Positions 23,975-35,961 of a DNA stretch of 64,000 nucleotides are shown piece by piece; within the stretch, counting starts at the first letter, position 1; each line of letters starts with the position of its first letter. The notes beneath the pieces were generated by a model, which was not told the DNA's origin, made no database searches, and saw only the letters and a list, made by a program, of their open reading frames with translations. The position numbers and the translations under genes were made by a program. This DNA comes from Amphiura filiformis (lineage: Eukaryota > Echinodermata > Ophiuroidea > Amphilepidida > Amphiuridae): the NCBI RefSeq assembly GCF_039555335.1, contig NC_092636.1:53437706-53501705 (forward strand). The letters run 5' to 3'.

Positions 23975-24615
23975 TGGACAACTTTTGCATTTTTAATGAA
24001 GGTGAAAGTAGTGACTTTTTGATTGGGGGGAAGGATAATTTTTAAAAACTATCTTCCTATACCATTTTCACCTTGGCAGTGACTTCACAGTGTACATGTC
24101 AATGGGTGCAGCTTCAAATCATGAGAGTTTGCTCAAAGCATGCACATACACGCATGTAAAGATGTTGCATAGGTGGGCATGTGAACAAGCTGCATCAGTG
24201 CACTGACGTCACTGCCACGCCAAAGTGACAAATGGTAAAGAGAATGATCATTCATCTGTTTGAGGTTTTACGGTGGTGCAACAGAAAAATTCCAATCATT
24301 CTGATGTCCGGAGATTGTAGAACATTCTTGTTCTGTGCAGGTTTTTAACATGTGGATATATGTATGTGATTATCATGTGCAGAGCCTGGTTATTCTATTG
24401 ATGCATTTTGAAGTCCACTCTAGAGTATAGAGGAGACAATAGTTATTCCCTGTGACGTCATCTCACAGTGCATTTACTAAGAACAATATTAACCTAATGT
24501 TGATTGTCTCTTATAGGCAAAAATGATTGATGCATGATGTTCAAAGTGTTATTATATATGCAGCATGATTCAGGTCATGCAATGGTAGTTATATTCTCTT
24601 TGTGTTACAGTTTTA

Positions 24616-24856
24616 TCAGCTCGTAATCGGTGGGAATTGTTAGGCTTTTATCACCACGCCAAAAAGTAGACCCACATTAAAAGTGTCGTAGTTGACCCGT
24701 CTGGTCTGTATTGTGCTTGTTAAAGAAAATAAACAATGTATTGGACTTGAATGAATAATTTGAGATGCTTCTTGCAAGATATCACAAGAGAATTCTCAAA
24801 ATAAAATATACAGATATTAATCCGCGATGCTATAAGGCCCGCCGATTACGAGCTGA
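24616..24856. mobile_element. Fold-back MITE downstream of the AASDHPPT stop
   Basis: The ends TCAGCTCGTAATCGGTGGG and CCCGCCGATTACGAGCTGA are inverted with one mismatch. Its 241 bp contain two of the three candidate poly(A) signals, so it may be part of the 3' UTR. Confidence 0.8.
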
Positions 24857-25204
24857 TCAAAGTGTAAGGTCTCTAGTGGCCAATTTGTGTCTTAATATAG
24901 CCAAAACTGTCTTGGCTTTGCTATGACCCTGTGACCATAAGTCAATAAATTTGTTGTATTAACAAATTGATGTATAGACAGATTTTGAAATTGTTGAGAC
25001 CTTCACAGTTAGCTCCAACAACTGTGAAGTGATTTTATATGAAATGTTTTCTTGACCTTTAAATAACCCGAATTATTAAAACATTTTGACAAAACCAACA
25101 CATGTTTATAACATTTAAAAGAAACCATTTTTGCATTTGCTAGGATGTGGATGTATTTTGTACTGCTTTTATATTGCATGTTTTGCTCAAATTATATGAG
25201 TGTC

Positions 25205-25535
25205 AATTCGCTGTTGAGTGATGTAATAATCAGATTAACTACTATAGCAATGGATGAATATAATTTTTGACTATATCGCTTTGCACTACAACGTTCACAC
25301 AGTACCTATGCATTGAACCATATCATTCTGATCACTCGCACCTGTAAGATGCGGCACCTCTTTGTAAGATGCTCGCACCTCTTTGAAAAGAGCGCTATTA
25401 TTCAATCTATGATTGCAGACATACAAAGGTGGTGAGTGCAACCTGCTTGTAGTGAAGGCGATATAGTCAAAATTGTATTCATCCATTGCTATGGTAGTTA
25501 ATCTGAATTTTTACGTAACTTCGATAGCGAATAGA
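25205..25535. mobile_element. Fold-back element with arms of about 80 bp
   Basis: The best-conserved arms are 25231-25277 and 25459-25505, for example AGCAATGGATGAATA against its complement, with very few mismatches. Similarity continues outward to ATTCGCT and its complement AGCGAAT. The loop holds two copies of AAGATGC..CACCTCTTTG. Confidence 0.85.
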
Positions 25536-25997
25536 TATTGAATAGTCAAAACTATTAATTGTTACCTTCTGCTGGTGGAAGTTGGTGTAAATCGTATTCA
25601 TGTAATGTGCAGGTGAAATGCAACTCAACTCGTGACCTCATAATTTGACTTCTGATTTTTTACTATTTTTATATTGTGCTATACATGCAGCTTGAGACAG
25701 ATAAATATTTACTACATATTTAGACACTCACTCAGGCTAAAGTTGGTAGTTAAGGAAATTATTATAATCTTTATATGATTTTTGTGAAGTATATATATTT
25801 TTTGTGTGTTCTTTTTTGTATGTTTACTTGCCTATGTTTTGTTTGTTTTATGCTTATCATCACCCTGAATAAGATAATAAGATGACTTATGTATATCCCC
25901 ATTAATAGGATTTTAGTATAGGTATAAACAATCTTGTTTCTTAGTCAGATATTGCCATTATGGCAACTTTGTTGTAGATCTAGATGGAGGTAGGTGT

Positions 25998-26147
25998 AAT
26001 TGAAGACCGAATCAAAAAGACTAGTTTGTGTCTGACGTCAGGGCAAAGGCGCACAGTGATTGATTGCTGATCTGCACAGTACGGCATTTTTGGTCTGGTT
26101 GACAGGACGTCATATGCAAACTAGTCTTTTTAATTCGGTCTTCAATT
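25998..26147. mobile_element. 150-bp hairpin element
   Basis: The arms start AATTGAAGACCGAATCAAAA and end with the complement through GGTCTTCAATT. About 42 bp pair, with a TGACGTCA (26033-26040) facing GACGTCA-like sequence in the other arm. Confidence 0.85.
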
Positions 26148-26403
26148 GTAGCAGCTAGGAAGTTATCTTTTCTGTTTATTGTTCTCTTGTCACATTTGCC
26201 CAACCTGCCATTTTGTGTATTTTTCTTCTTCTTTAGTATTTTCATCCTGCTGTTCAAAAAAAAAAAAATTTTGGCTCACTTTGCTTCCCATAGGTGCATT
26301 TCTCATGAACTGCCATCAACAGTGGGCCCCCTCCCTGCGCATGCCACTGAAAAAGTCCCAACTTTCATATAAGCACGCAACTAGCAGAAGCACATCATGC
26401 AAA

Positions 26404-26594
26404 TGGGCTAATATTCCAATTAAAATCCATACACCCTCTTGTTAGATATGACCTTAATCTTCCAGGGAGTGTGAATTTCAAATGGGGTTATCTGAATCAT
26501 CAATGGATGACTCCATTTTAAATGTACACTCCTGTGTTGGAGACCAAGGTCATGTCTTCCATAGGGGGTGTATGGATTTCAACTGAAATAGCCC
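26404..26594. mobile_element. Family-A fold-back MITE, copy 2
   Basis: It has the same arms as 9025-9211: TTCCAATTAAAATCCATACA on the left and TGTATGGATTTCAACTGAAA on the right, with internal GACCTTAATCTTCC and AAGGTCATGTCTTCC. Confidence 0.9.
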
Positions 26595-26599
26595 GATGC

Positions 26600-27724
26600 A
26601 TGCACACCATTCAATATCACTCCATGAACATGTTGAACAGAGTTTAGTACTGCTTTGTAAAACATGATGACTAAAACTTGTATTTAGCTAATGAGTAGTG
26701 TAGTTGCTAAGGACCACTTATATTAGCAACATTACATGGAGGAGTCTGGCTCAATCACCAATGAAAGAGAGATGGGCACTCCGATCACTGTTTATACAGG
26801 ATCGACTCCTTTACTTTTTTTTTATACTTATATTTCAAGGTGGATATCTTGCTCATGTATAGAACTCATAAAATGCAAGCTGAACAATTACTTTCACATG
26901 TGTGCATGTAAAACAGGAGTTAACCCAAGTAACGGTAATGTTATTATACAAAGTTAGCATTGTGATGAAAAAATACCCTTTTTCTCTACCTTTTATTTTC
27001 CTTTAAATTTTCATACCATATAACCTTTTCTAATGTTTGTTTTTGATATTCTAAATGGGTACATCGAATATTAATGTATGCCATATTTTGAGTGTGTTTA
27101 TACTGAGCACCTTGCATTACCCCAAATTCACCTTCACCCGCTTTTTAATCCTCTCGCCTTCATCGGGTCATTTCTACTGGGATGTAATTGCAGGGTAATG
27201 ATTCACTACTCATATATTTAGTGGGGAAGGCGGAAGTCCAGGAAATATTTTTTCATAGCCTTCAAGGTCAGATTTTGAATGCTTCTGCTGACTTCCTGCG
27301 TCCACCACCAAATCTTCAACCGAACTGTTTCTACTGAGAATGTTACCGCATATTCACCACTATTAACCACCTCAAAAGGTGGTTGATGGATTCACTCGCA
27401 TCGCTATGCATTCACCTTCACCCAATTTGTTTCTACTTAAGCCGTTACCATGTTTTTCTCAGATTGTCCTGCATTAACTCGAATTAACCCACAATCACTT
27501 GCTCAGTAGCCAATTGCCTGATGTTGAAAAATTATACTTTTTACTTGATTTTTTTAAACAAGCATGATATCCACCTCAAAATACAAGTGGTCCATGGGTT
27601 ATCATAACAGGTGAATAATATAAATAATGTAAATATGAAAGTAATATAATTCATAGAAATGGTACACATGGCTTTAATCCAAGTAAAGAAAATTTGGCAC
27701 ATTTTTTGTAGGTTTGTGCCATCT
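26600..27724. other. No gene recognised
   Basis: The stretch 27110-27500 repeats TTTCTACT(G/T) four times among CACCTTCACCC-like blocks and may be a decayed relative of the 48.4 kb element. Otherwise I see only AT-rich sequence. Confidence 0.4.
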
Positions 27725-28582
27725 CTATAGTCCTACCTCGAGTCACCGGCACTCAAGTTTATTCAGCTTATATGTGACCGTCCACAGCGAATGAGCCGTA
27801 AATTCCTCCCCGGTCAATTTTGTTTTATTTCGTGTTTAAAAAGTAAACATCATAAACTAAAAATGGTATATCATTTGACTTCAAACGATATCCAGAAGCG
27901 GGGTTATGGTTTGTTAAACTTTGCTCCTTCAACAAAATTATAGCTTTTACGTTTTTACATGTGTCTCTTTTTCCACATTGCTGGCAATAAATATCAAACA
28001 GTCATAATTGGTGGTCATTTCAAATCATCCCCAAGTCAACGAGGTTTAAGAAAGTTCTCTCATTGTTAATTGTTGGTTATGCATACCTGTACAAAATACA
28101 ATGCCTGGTAACCCACCACTTGAACAGGATTTAGCAAAAGCAAACAAAGACCAGAGCATATAAAAGTTCTATAGCCGGCCATCTAAGGTAGAAGCTTATT
28201 ATCCACTTCAACAATAGGATTATTGATTAGTTTTTGACTATCAAAATAAGACGGATGTCGGGCCAGCTTAAGTTATCGATGAATACGACCTTCGTACACA
28301 TTTTACACCGTAACACAGAAAACAATTTAGGGAATTTACTGCTCGCATTCACAAGTTATGAGTTACTTTTTCCACCTAAATATAAACCGAACTTTAGCTT
28401 TGAAGATCAGCATGTTCTGTGTTGGCTTGGTGTGGTTTCTTGCGTGTACATATGCGGCACGTTGATCACACGCGTAAAAGTATGTACAGATTGTACACAC
28501 GCCAAGTAATGCTAAGCTAATGCAGAACACGCTAAACTTCGAAGCTAGTGCAGGTGACTCGAGGTAGATATATGGACTATAG
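27725..28582. mobile_element. 0.86 kb element with inverted ends
   Basis: The left end reads CTATAGTCC then TACCTCGAGTCACC. The right end is the complement, GGTGACTCGAGGTA then GGACTATAG, with a 7-bp indel between the two blocks. No transposase is visible. The open frames at 28234-28509 (+) and 28363-28599 (-) lie on opposite strands of the same DNA and are not convincing. Confidence 0.65.
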
Positions 28583-29166
28583 TTTAGTTCTGCAAGCATG
28601 GCTTCAGGTTTTTATCTTTACTGCATTTTCATAAAAGATATGAAACTTTGATGATTTAATCAATAATTAGCACCCCTTCCCTAATAAGCACCTATGTGGA
28701 ATTTTTGTCTAAGAGCCCCTTTTCAAATAAATTCTGTAAAAAATGTTAAATAAAATTACCATCTAAAATCTTCCAGCTTATGATTATGATTTTGACTTGT
28801 TTATATGTAAATTCTCCATTTTGATTGAAGTTGTTTCATCATTTTGATAAAATGCTGGGGGCGGTCTAGTTGGGTGCCATTCTTTCATCAGACATTTGAT
28901 ACTAAAGTAAATCTGTATGTTAATATATACTCAGAACATGACAGAAATGATCCAACATAAATAACTCAAGTAAAATCACACAAACTTTATGTTCCCAATA
29001 ATTTGTCTTTTTTTATTTCATATCATACAACACAACAAGACAATAATACATATACATTTTGGAACATATGGAATACAGTGAACACAAGTTGATATTTCAA
29101 TTATCATTAAATGTAAGGTCTTTCCAAAGCAATCAATAGTGACATCATGTTAGAACTGAATATTGT

Positions 29167-29823
29167 TAGGGAGCAGTCACAAATTCATTTTTATGGTACA
29201 TAATACAAGTTTGTTACTGGCCTCTTCAAGGGTATAGACCAAGACTATGTTTGGATCCAAAAATGCTTTTTATTTGATAAAGATTAGTTATGCGGATAAG
29301 TATGTATTCACATTATGCTTAATGCAAGTCGAATGAAGATATGGTCCCATTCATCCACATAACTTATTGATGAAAATACTTGTACACATGCAGTTGCCTA
29401 GTAACAAAGTACTCAACTGGATATACAGAAAGCAGTCAATGCTTCACTTCAGCTAATGAAGCATGCCCTCACACTACAAAATAACTTCATTTTGATACTG
29501 CAATCACTTATTCAATTGTGACCTGCGTTCACATTAGAAATATCACATTTTCCCCTTAAAGCTATTTATTATTTCAAACTTGCTCCTGCTCGGATAAATC
29601 TGAAGTTGCGCGATCAATAATTGAATTCAGCCCAAATAATATATTAAACTTATAAAGACACTTTTCTCTTCTGTAGGTCAATACTACATGTATGTATGTA
29701 ACAAACTCTCACCAGTTTATCCACTGGAGACACACAATTTACATGAAAAATAATCCTCTTCCTTCAACTTTTGTAAGTCTCACCATTGGGCTCTTTCACA
29801 TAAATATTTGTGACCACTCCCTA
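29167..29823. mobile_element. Possible element with 18-bp inverted ends
   Basis: The left end TAGGGAGCAGTCACAAAT is complementary to the right end ATTTGTGACCACTCCCTA with two mismatches. The 657-bp interior is AT-rich and has no gene. Confidence 0.5.
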
Positions 29824-29900
29824 AATAATGCTGTTGATCTAACAGTCATTTATAATGTATAAATATATTTTGTACACAATCTTTAACTATTAGTTACCTA

Positions 29901-30128
29901 TTATACAGCCAGGGAATGAGGTGGAATGCATGACAAAAAATAATTTTCTTCCCAGTAATGTCTAATGTTCAAATCTTCTAAGTGTTTTATCATTGCATGT
30001 GTATCCGGATTGAAATCTGAATGCTCTTCATAGGAACCTGTATAAACTGTTACAGTTTGTCCATTATACGGTGGAACATGACCAACACCATGTTGGCCTA
30101 TATCTTCCACAAATGGGACAAAGGTCAT
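29901..30128 (-). CDS. Candidate small protein or exon with a GHVPxYxGxT motif
   Basis: A 75-codon frame on the minus strand starts MTFVPFVEDIGQHGVGHVPP and continues YNGQTVTVYTG, then a hydrophilic part ending HYWEENYF. I do not recognise a specific family. GHVPxY and PGYxGHVP-type motifs occur in several small ciliary microtubule-associated proteins, so that direction is worth testing, but the link is only a motif resemblance. A second, diverged version of the motif lies on the other strand at 30141-30301. No supporting splice sites were found. It could be chance. Confidence 0.3.
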   Translation of the reverse strand: MTFVPFVEDIGQHGVGHVPPYNGQTVTVYTGSYEEHSDFNPDTHAMIKHLEDLNIRHYWEENYFLSCIPPHSLAV

Positions 30129-30140
30129 GTTGCCAACTTA

Positions 30141-30301
30141 AGGTAAAACATACTGTTAGACATAGTTTAAAGAATGATGAAACACGACTTTGGACAGAGT
30201 ATGAGAAAAAGGTTAATGGATGGGGCCATGTTCCAACTTATACTGGACATACTATAGTTCATTTAGGAGTAGCTTGTGGAGGGCTAGAGGGTTCAGACTG
30301 A
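30141..30301 (+). other. Opposite-strand frame sharing the GHVPxYxGxT motif
   Basis: The plus-strand frame includes RLWTEYEKKVNGWGHVPTYT then GHTIVHLG and ends at 30301. Its DNA resembles the motif-coding part of 29901-30128 in inverted orientation (CATGTTCCA, TATA.TGGACA.ACT). This looks like an inverted, diverged duplication, of which at least one copy is likely non-functional. Confidence 0.3.
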
Positions 30302-30529
30302 TGAGGCTTTAGCCCGTCTCATCCTCTTCCCTTTGTTAACACATTACAATTAGCCTTTTCGAGATATGGCAGACACAATAGGATGGCGCTTTTGGCGTCT
30401 TTTGAATTTGCCGGGTTTTACCCAGATTGAAGACTGCCCTCTTTTTGTGTACGCCATACTTCAAAAAGGCTAATAGGCCAAGGTCAAAGCAGCAAGGGAA
30501 GGCATATAGCAATTTGGGATTGAACTCAA

Positions 30530-30735
30530 ACCAGCCAATCAAAGATTAGCTTTCATATTGGACTCCATCCAAGCAGCCAATTACAGCCTAGCTTTCATTC
30601 ATTGTAATGCACTACACATTACTTTAATTAACATGCAACCAGCCAACCAAAGATTAGCTTTCATATTGGACCCCAAGCAGCCAATTTCAGCCTAGCTTTC
30701 ATGGTAATGCACTACACATTACCTTCATTAACATG
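30530..30735. repeat. Two-copy tandem duplication of about 110 bp
   Basis: Both copies contain CAAAGATTAGCTTTCATATT, then AGCAGCCAATT and GCCTAGCTTTCAT, then GTAATGCACTACACATTAC. Each copy carries CCAAT motifs. Confidence 0.85.
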
Positions 30736-30739
30736 TACT

Positions 30740-32235
30740 GAATAATAATTACAACACAAGACTTTATATTATAGGAAATATATATGCATGTGTTGGATGG
30801 AAAAGGGTTTTTGTTCACAAATATCAGCATGGATATCGCTTGTTTTATACCAACTTCATATCTATTAATATTTTGCCAAGATATTGGTATATCCTGGTTT
30901 GCATTATGCATGCCCTTGCAATATATTGTAAATGTGAAACTGAGCAAATTAAACTGATTTTTAAAATGATTAGCTTTTTCACTTGCATACATTTGTACTT
31001 GGAGATCATCACATTCATTTTAACTTTGGAAAAGCAACTTGTTACCATTGCATAATAAGTCCAGAATCATCAATTTACCACTGCTTGTCTGTATTTTTGA
31101 TGATACCAATTCATCCACTGACCAATATACACCAAAGTACTTGTGAAAAACATTTTGAACGGCTACATTGTAGACTAAGATGTATAGGGTTGGCTACATG
31201 TTTTGGTAACAATACAACATATTCGTTCTGTCATAGTATACACCTTGCCCAATACAGCATAGTCATTCAGACAAAGTATACACGATGCCCAATAGTTTTA
31301 AAACTCAAAGCTCAACCAATAAATTTGTGTGTTGTGCTCAATTCGTCCAATTTATATCTATATTGCATATTGCACCAAAATAGATGAAAGAATATTCTGT
31401 TTCATTTAAATGTACATAAAAATTGAAGAAAAATGAATACCAGATTACCAGACTTGTTTTTACCAGTTTCTTCGTAAGAGTTGAGTTTGAGGATTTCAAG
31501 TAAACTTTACACTCCTGCAAACAACAATGTGGGTGGAGATGCAAGGAATATTTTAACTGAACTCTTACCCATTGGTCCAAGAGCTCAATGGTGCCGGTAC
31601 TAATTGATCAAAGTTAGTTCAAATTTTGACCAATAATTAAAACTACCAACATTCAAAGGTATTCATCACTATTCGCACTAGTTTACATGTAGTGCATAAT
31701 ACCGTTTCCTTAAGTTTGAAAAAGTTACCTGGTGAACTGCCATATGGGCTCTTGCACTGCAGTGAGTGTGCTATTCACATTCATGGCAATTGCAACACAA
31801 TAATTCAAATTTCAAATGCTGACAGTATTATCCAATGACCTGCCAACTTGTACTACCTCGTACCATGGAAACAGTAGCATTTCCATGCTCTTACCTCCCA
31901 ACTGATGATTACAAAGCATACAATCATAACAGATACCAACTTTTAAGCAAATCTAGCTCTCCTTGGTATGTTTTCAAATAATTGACCACTTCCTGGAGAG
32001 CTCTTAATACTCTCTTCATTGCAAGTCTTGATACACTAAATATCCCTCAAACTCAACCCTTCAATCAAAGAATTGGAAAGTTCACAATGAAAAGTTGAAT
32101 TTACGATAAAATCACCATAAAAATATTTAAAACTGTAATAGTTTGGTAACAATACTACTAATATTGTCACCTCACTGTCCCTATAAAAGATGAAAGTAAT
32201 TTCAGAAAGGGTGCCAAAAGAGTGCACAAGGTGCA
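30740..32235. other. No gene recognised
   Basis: The 134-codon frame at 30983-31387 (+) lacks family similarity, splice context or biased codon use. I treat it as chance in AT-rich DNA. Confidence 0.45.
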
Positions 32236-32237
32236 TT

Positions 32238-32430
32238 TGGGCTATTCCACTTGAAATCCATACACCCCCTATGGAAGACATGACCTTAATTTCCCACACA
32301 AGGGGTGTAGATTAGATTTCAAATGGAGTCACTCATTCAGGTAGCCCCCATTTAAAATTCATACTCCCCATGTGAAGATTAAGGACATGTTTTTGATAGG
32401 GGGTGTATGGATTTCAAATGGAATAGCCCA
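32238..32430. mobile_element. Family-A fold-back MITE, copy 3
   Basis: Both ends are well kept, from TGGGCTATTCCACTTGAAAT to TTCAAATGGAATAGCCCA, with the internal GGAAGACATGACCTTAAT arm. Confidence 0.92.
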
Positions 32431-32552
32431 TTAAAGTACAGTCAGTTGTTCTTACTAAATCTTAAATTACAGCGCAGGTGTCTCCCAAAAGCTTCAGCTG
32501 TACTTCAAAGTATCTCTCACACAGTTTATCCTGCATCAAAGGATGGTACATT

Positions 32553-32978
32553 CAGCTATTCCAGTTAAAATCTGTATACGTAGGTGACGTGATCAAGGTA
32601 TATGAGTCACATGTCGCTAATATTTAATTAGAAGTTTTCACATCATTTTCTGACAGTTTACGAATGCTACATTTTGATGCAAACCCCATCAAAATTGGAC
32701 ATCTGGAGTTATGAGTAATTTATCGATGGCTGAAAACTATACAAAACAAAAGAATTTGAACACTGTTTTTGCCTATATCTCAAAAAACAATATTAGCAAC
32801 ATCCTACTCAATAGTACTCATTCCCCTTGATCATGTCATATAGCCCCCCCCAAGAAGACATAACCTTAATCCTCCACACTGGGATTGTGAATTATACATG
32901 GGATTACCTGAATAGGCGACTCCTTTTGAAGGTCATATCTTCCATAGGGGATGCTTAAATTTTACCTGGAATAGCTCA
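32553..32978. mobile_element. Family-A fold-back MITE, copy 4, interrupted
   Basis: The left 25 bp (AGCTATTCCAGTTAAAATCT) is separated from the rest, which resumes near 32845 with AGAAGACATAACCTTAAT and ends CCTGGAATAGCTCATT. About 240-260 bp of unrelated sequence lies inside, an insertion of unknown type. Confidence 0.75.
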
Positions 32979-33764
32979 TTCTGACTTCAACTTCAGCTTT
33001 GGATGATGACAGCAGCTTTAAAGATTTCCTGGCGCATGTAATATTTAATACTTAATTACAAAAACACATTTGTTATTTTCAACAGCTTTCTTCTGAAACC
33101 AATCCAACTGGTTAATTAATAAACCCCTAAAACATGTAAACTAAACAAACTCTGCAGAAAAATGGCAGTTGAAACGATATATAACAGCCACACATACACA
33201 TAAAATTCTCTCTCACATGCATGTATTTTACATTATTGCATTTTGGCTGCATAGCAAGGCAACACAACCATTATATCTATAATAAACTGGGAGTCTATGG
33301 GCTGGAATGTAGGGCTGGTGATTAACAGAGAATACCACAGACTTTGCTGTCGGACAGTTTAAATTTCAAGTCTACATTGCAGACTTGTATATGGTAACTC
33401 ATTGCACCTTCAACTATACTATTTTGCAATCTCGGAGTTAATGACAACATGCTGAGGCAGCTGTTTTGCGTGCATCTCTTTAAATGCAGGTGTGTGTGTA
33501 CAAACACTCATGCTTTGAAGCTGCGTTCCATGACATTTGCACTGACATTAATCACTGACTCGCAGGGTGAAAAACATTTTAGTGACCTTAACATGCCCCT
33601 ATCAAGCATAATTATAAAGACGGTATCATCAAATTCATAGTTTGCCATATTGGCCTTGTGAAAAATGTAGATGTAAAGAAAATTTACAATCGCAAATTAG
33701 AGCCCATTACATCAAAAAGAACTGCTGCCACATTTTTTTCAATTTGATGCATCAAGTCATACAT

Positions 33765-33899
33765 TGGGTTATTCCAGTTGCAATCCATATACCCTCTATG
33801 GCAGGATCGGGACTCCATTTGAAATCTAAACTCTCCTGTGTACAAGATTAAGGTCATGTCTTCCTTAGGGGTGTATGGATTTCAACAGGAATAGCCCAT
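33765..33899. mobile_element. Family-A fold-back MITE, copy 5, internally deleted
   Basis: The left end TGGGTTATTCCAGTTGCAAT and right end TCAACAGGAATAGCCCA are present. About 55 bp of the left arm is missing after CCCTCTATGG. Confidence 0.85.
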
Positions 33900-35751
33900 T
33901 TCCACCATCTACCATAGATAACATTTCAGTATTCATCTTAAATACACTAATTTGAACACAAGTCTGACCCTGGAGCAGTGTAAGAATTTCTGAGCAAGTA
34001 CCACATTCTGAAGCTGAACATACTTTCCAGACAGACAGTATTTTTTTTTCTTCAATTTTGTTACATGCCTAATTGGCTGGTACCAAAACGTCAAGGACCT
34101 GCCTTGCTGGTATATGGTTATTACTAAATTAGACAAAAGAATATATGGATGGAAGGAGGGGGCAGTAATACTAGTAGTACTTTTTTTGAGATAATCATAC
34201 AGCCAAATTTAACTCAAGGTTTTATGTGGCCCAACAAAGTACATTTCATAACATGCCATACATATATATGCTATGAACAATGTTACAATAAATTTATAAA
34301 ACACAGATTTAATTTAATATACCCCGATATGAAATATATGTGCATAAAATAAGAAAATACCAATTGTTGATGCTTATTATCAACAGTAATATTTTTAAAA
34401 AGTCTGCTACTTCATCACATTCTTATCATATTCTCACTCAATAATACAAGCATCACATACAAGCATGGTCTCAACCTATTTGATAGCCTGGTAAACGGAT
34501 CACTTATAATGCAATTCAAGTTTTACATCCAGCTAAGAGAACATGAATAATGTTCATTTTCAACCTGCTTTTTTGCGATATTGCTGAAGTATATATCGTC
34601 AGATTCAAATCCACATCCCATCCATTTGTAAAACAATTAGTGATAGATTAAATGTGACCCAAAAATACATAAATATTATGTCCCAAACAATTGTGATCTT
34701 TAAAAGATTTTAATTACTTTGTGAATACCTTGTTTAAACCTCTACAAAATAGTGAACAACTTGTACAGCTTTTACTTAAATGCCAACATTCATGTACAAG
34801 GTGCCAAAATACCTTGGCTTGAACAATTCTTTCATTAGTGGCATACACTGCAAGGAATCCCATTACTTTTAACAGGGTTGCGCTACACTTTGTTCGACAT
34901 ATAATTGGTCAATTTCATAATATTGTGGATTGATATAGAATGGCAAGCATGTAGTTGGGCTTTGATTGGTGCCCACTTTTGTGAATTTACACAAGTGTAA
35001 GTTGGGATTTTATTGATGCATGCAGTACCAAGAACCAAATAATTTGTTGCCATTTTATCAGTTGAGAACAAAGTATATGTGGGAGGAATTTTTGCCTGTT
35101 GTGTGTGAGGAATTTCCGTATGTAAGAGCCATTAAAATAAGGCAAGTTACACCCAATACTAAACTGGACACAACCCTGCATCTGACACCAGTCTTAAGTC
35201 TTACCCCAAATCCAAATCTTAATTTAACACCTAATACATAACCCTGAAACAAAACGTTTGAGTGGTTACCCTTTATTCAAATGAATTGCCAAAATGTTTG
35301 CAGTGATATAATTAATTTATTCACCCCTGGAAAAAAAATTGACACAAATATCCCAATATTCACTGTTTGTTAATATGCTCAAATTATTTCAAAATAATCC
35401 CTTATTTTGTTAATGATTATCGCATGTAAGATGATTTTAATAAATGTCAAAGTAGTACGAAATTGGTGAAAAACAAAACAGTGAAACTTGCAAGAAGTCA
35501 ACACATAGATCTATAAGAAACACATATTCGATGCAAATATGAAAGAAATTACCTTTTTCAAGATTTGTGATTAGCAGACTGTTTAGCAAACATATGAAAC
35601 AATATGGTAAAACATTGTAACCTGTATTGAATGATACTTCTGTGAAATAGTGCAAATTTAAAAATTCAATAAGAAAAATAGGCTGGTTTGTACAATTAGG
35701 TATGCCACCCACGACCTGCCTGTACTTTATTTTGTGTATAATGCACCATTC
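33900..35751. other. No gene recognised
   Basis: AT-rich sequence. A run of telomere-like degenerate AACCC(T/C) words occurs near 35160-35250 in a tract rich in ACACC, ACCCC and AACCC. Confidence 0.45.
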
Positions 35752-35961
35752 TTAACCCCTTAACTACCTGCCGATTAGCCAAAATGAATATTGTGTCCAA
35801 TTTTGAACCAATCAAGGAGGGTATTAATAAGATCGTCTGCAAATGCAAGTTTGACCATAATTAGTTTAATGCCAAGTCATAATTGGCAATTGAAATGAGC
35901 ATTTCAAGTTATCAACCAATCAGAATTGCTGTTAGATGACCAGTAGTATCCAGGGGGTTAA
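35752..35961. repeat. Dispersed 200-bp element, copy 2
   Basis: Reverse complement of 6943-7142, with ends TTAACCCCTTAACTACCTGC and GGATACTACTGG-type sequence before GGGGGTTAA. Confidence 0.8.

Noticed and set aside
30983..31387. 134-codon plus-strand frame
   Set aside because: Chance frame in AT-rich DNA, rich in Cys, His and Ile with no domain and no splicing signals.
35160..35250. Interstitial telomere sequence
   Set aside because: The AACCC words are irregular and do not form consecutive TTAGGG units.
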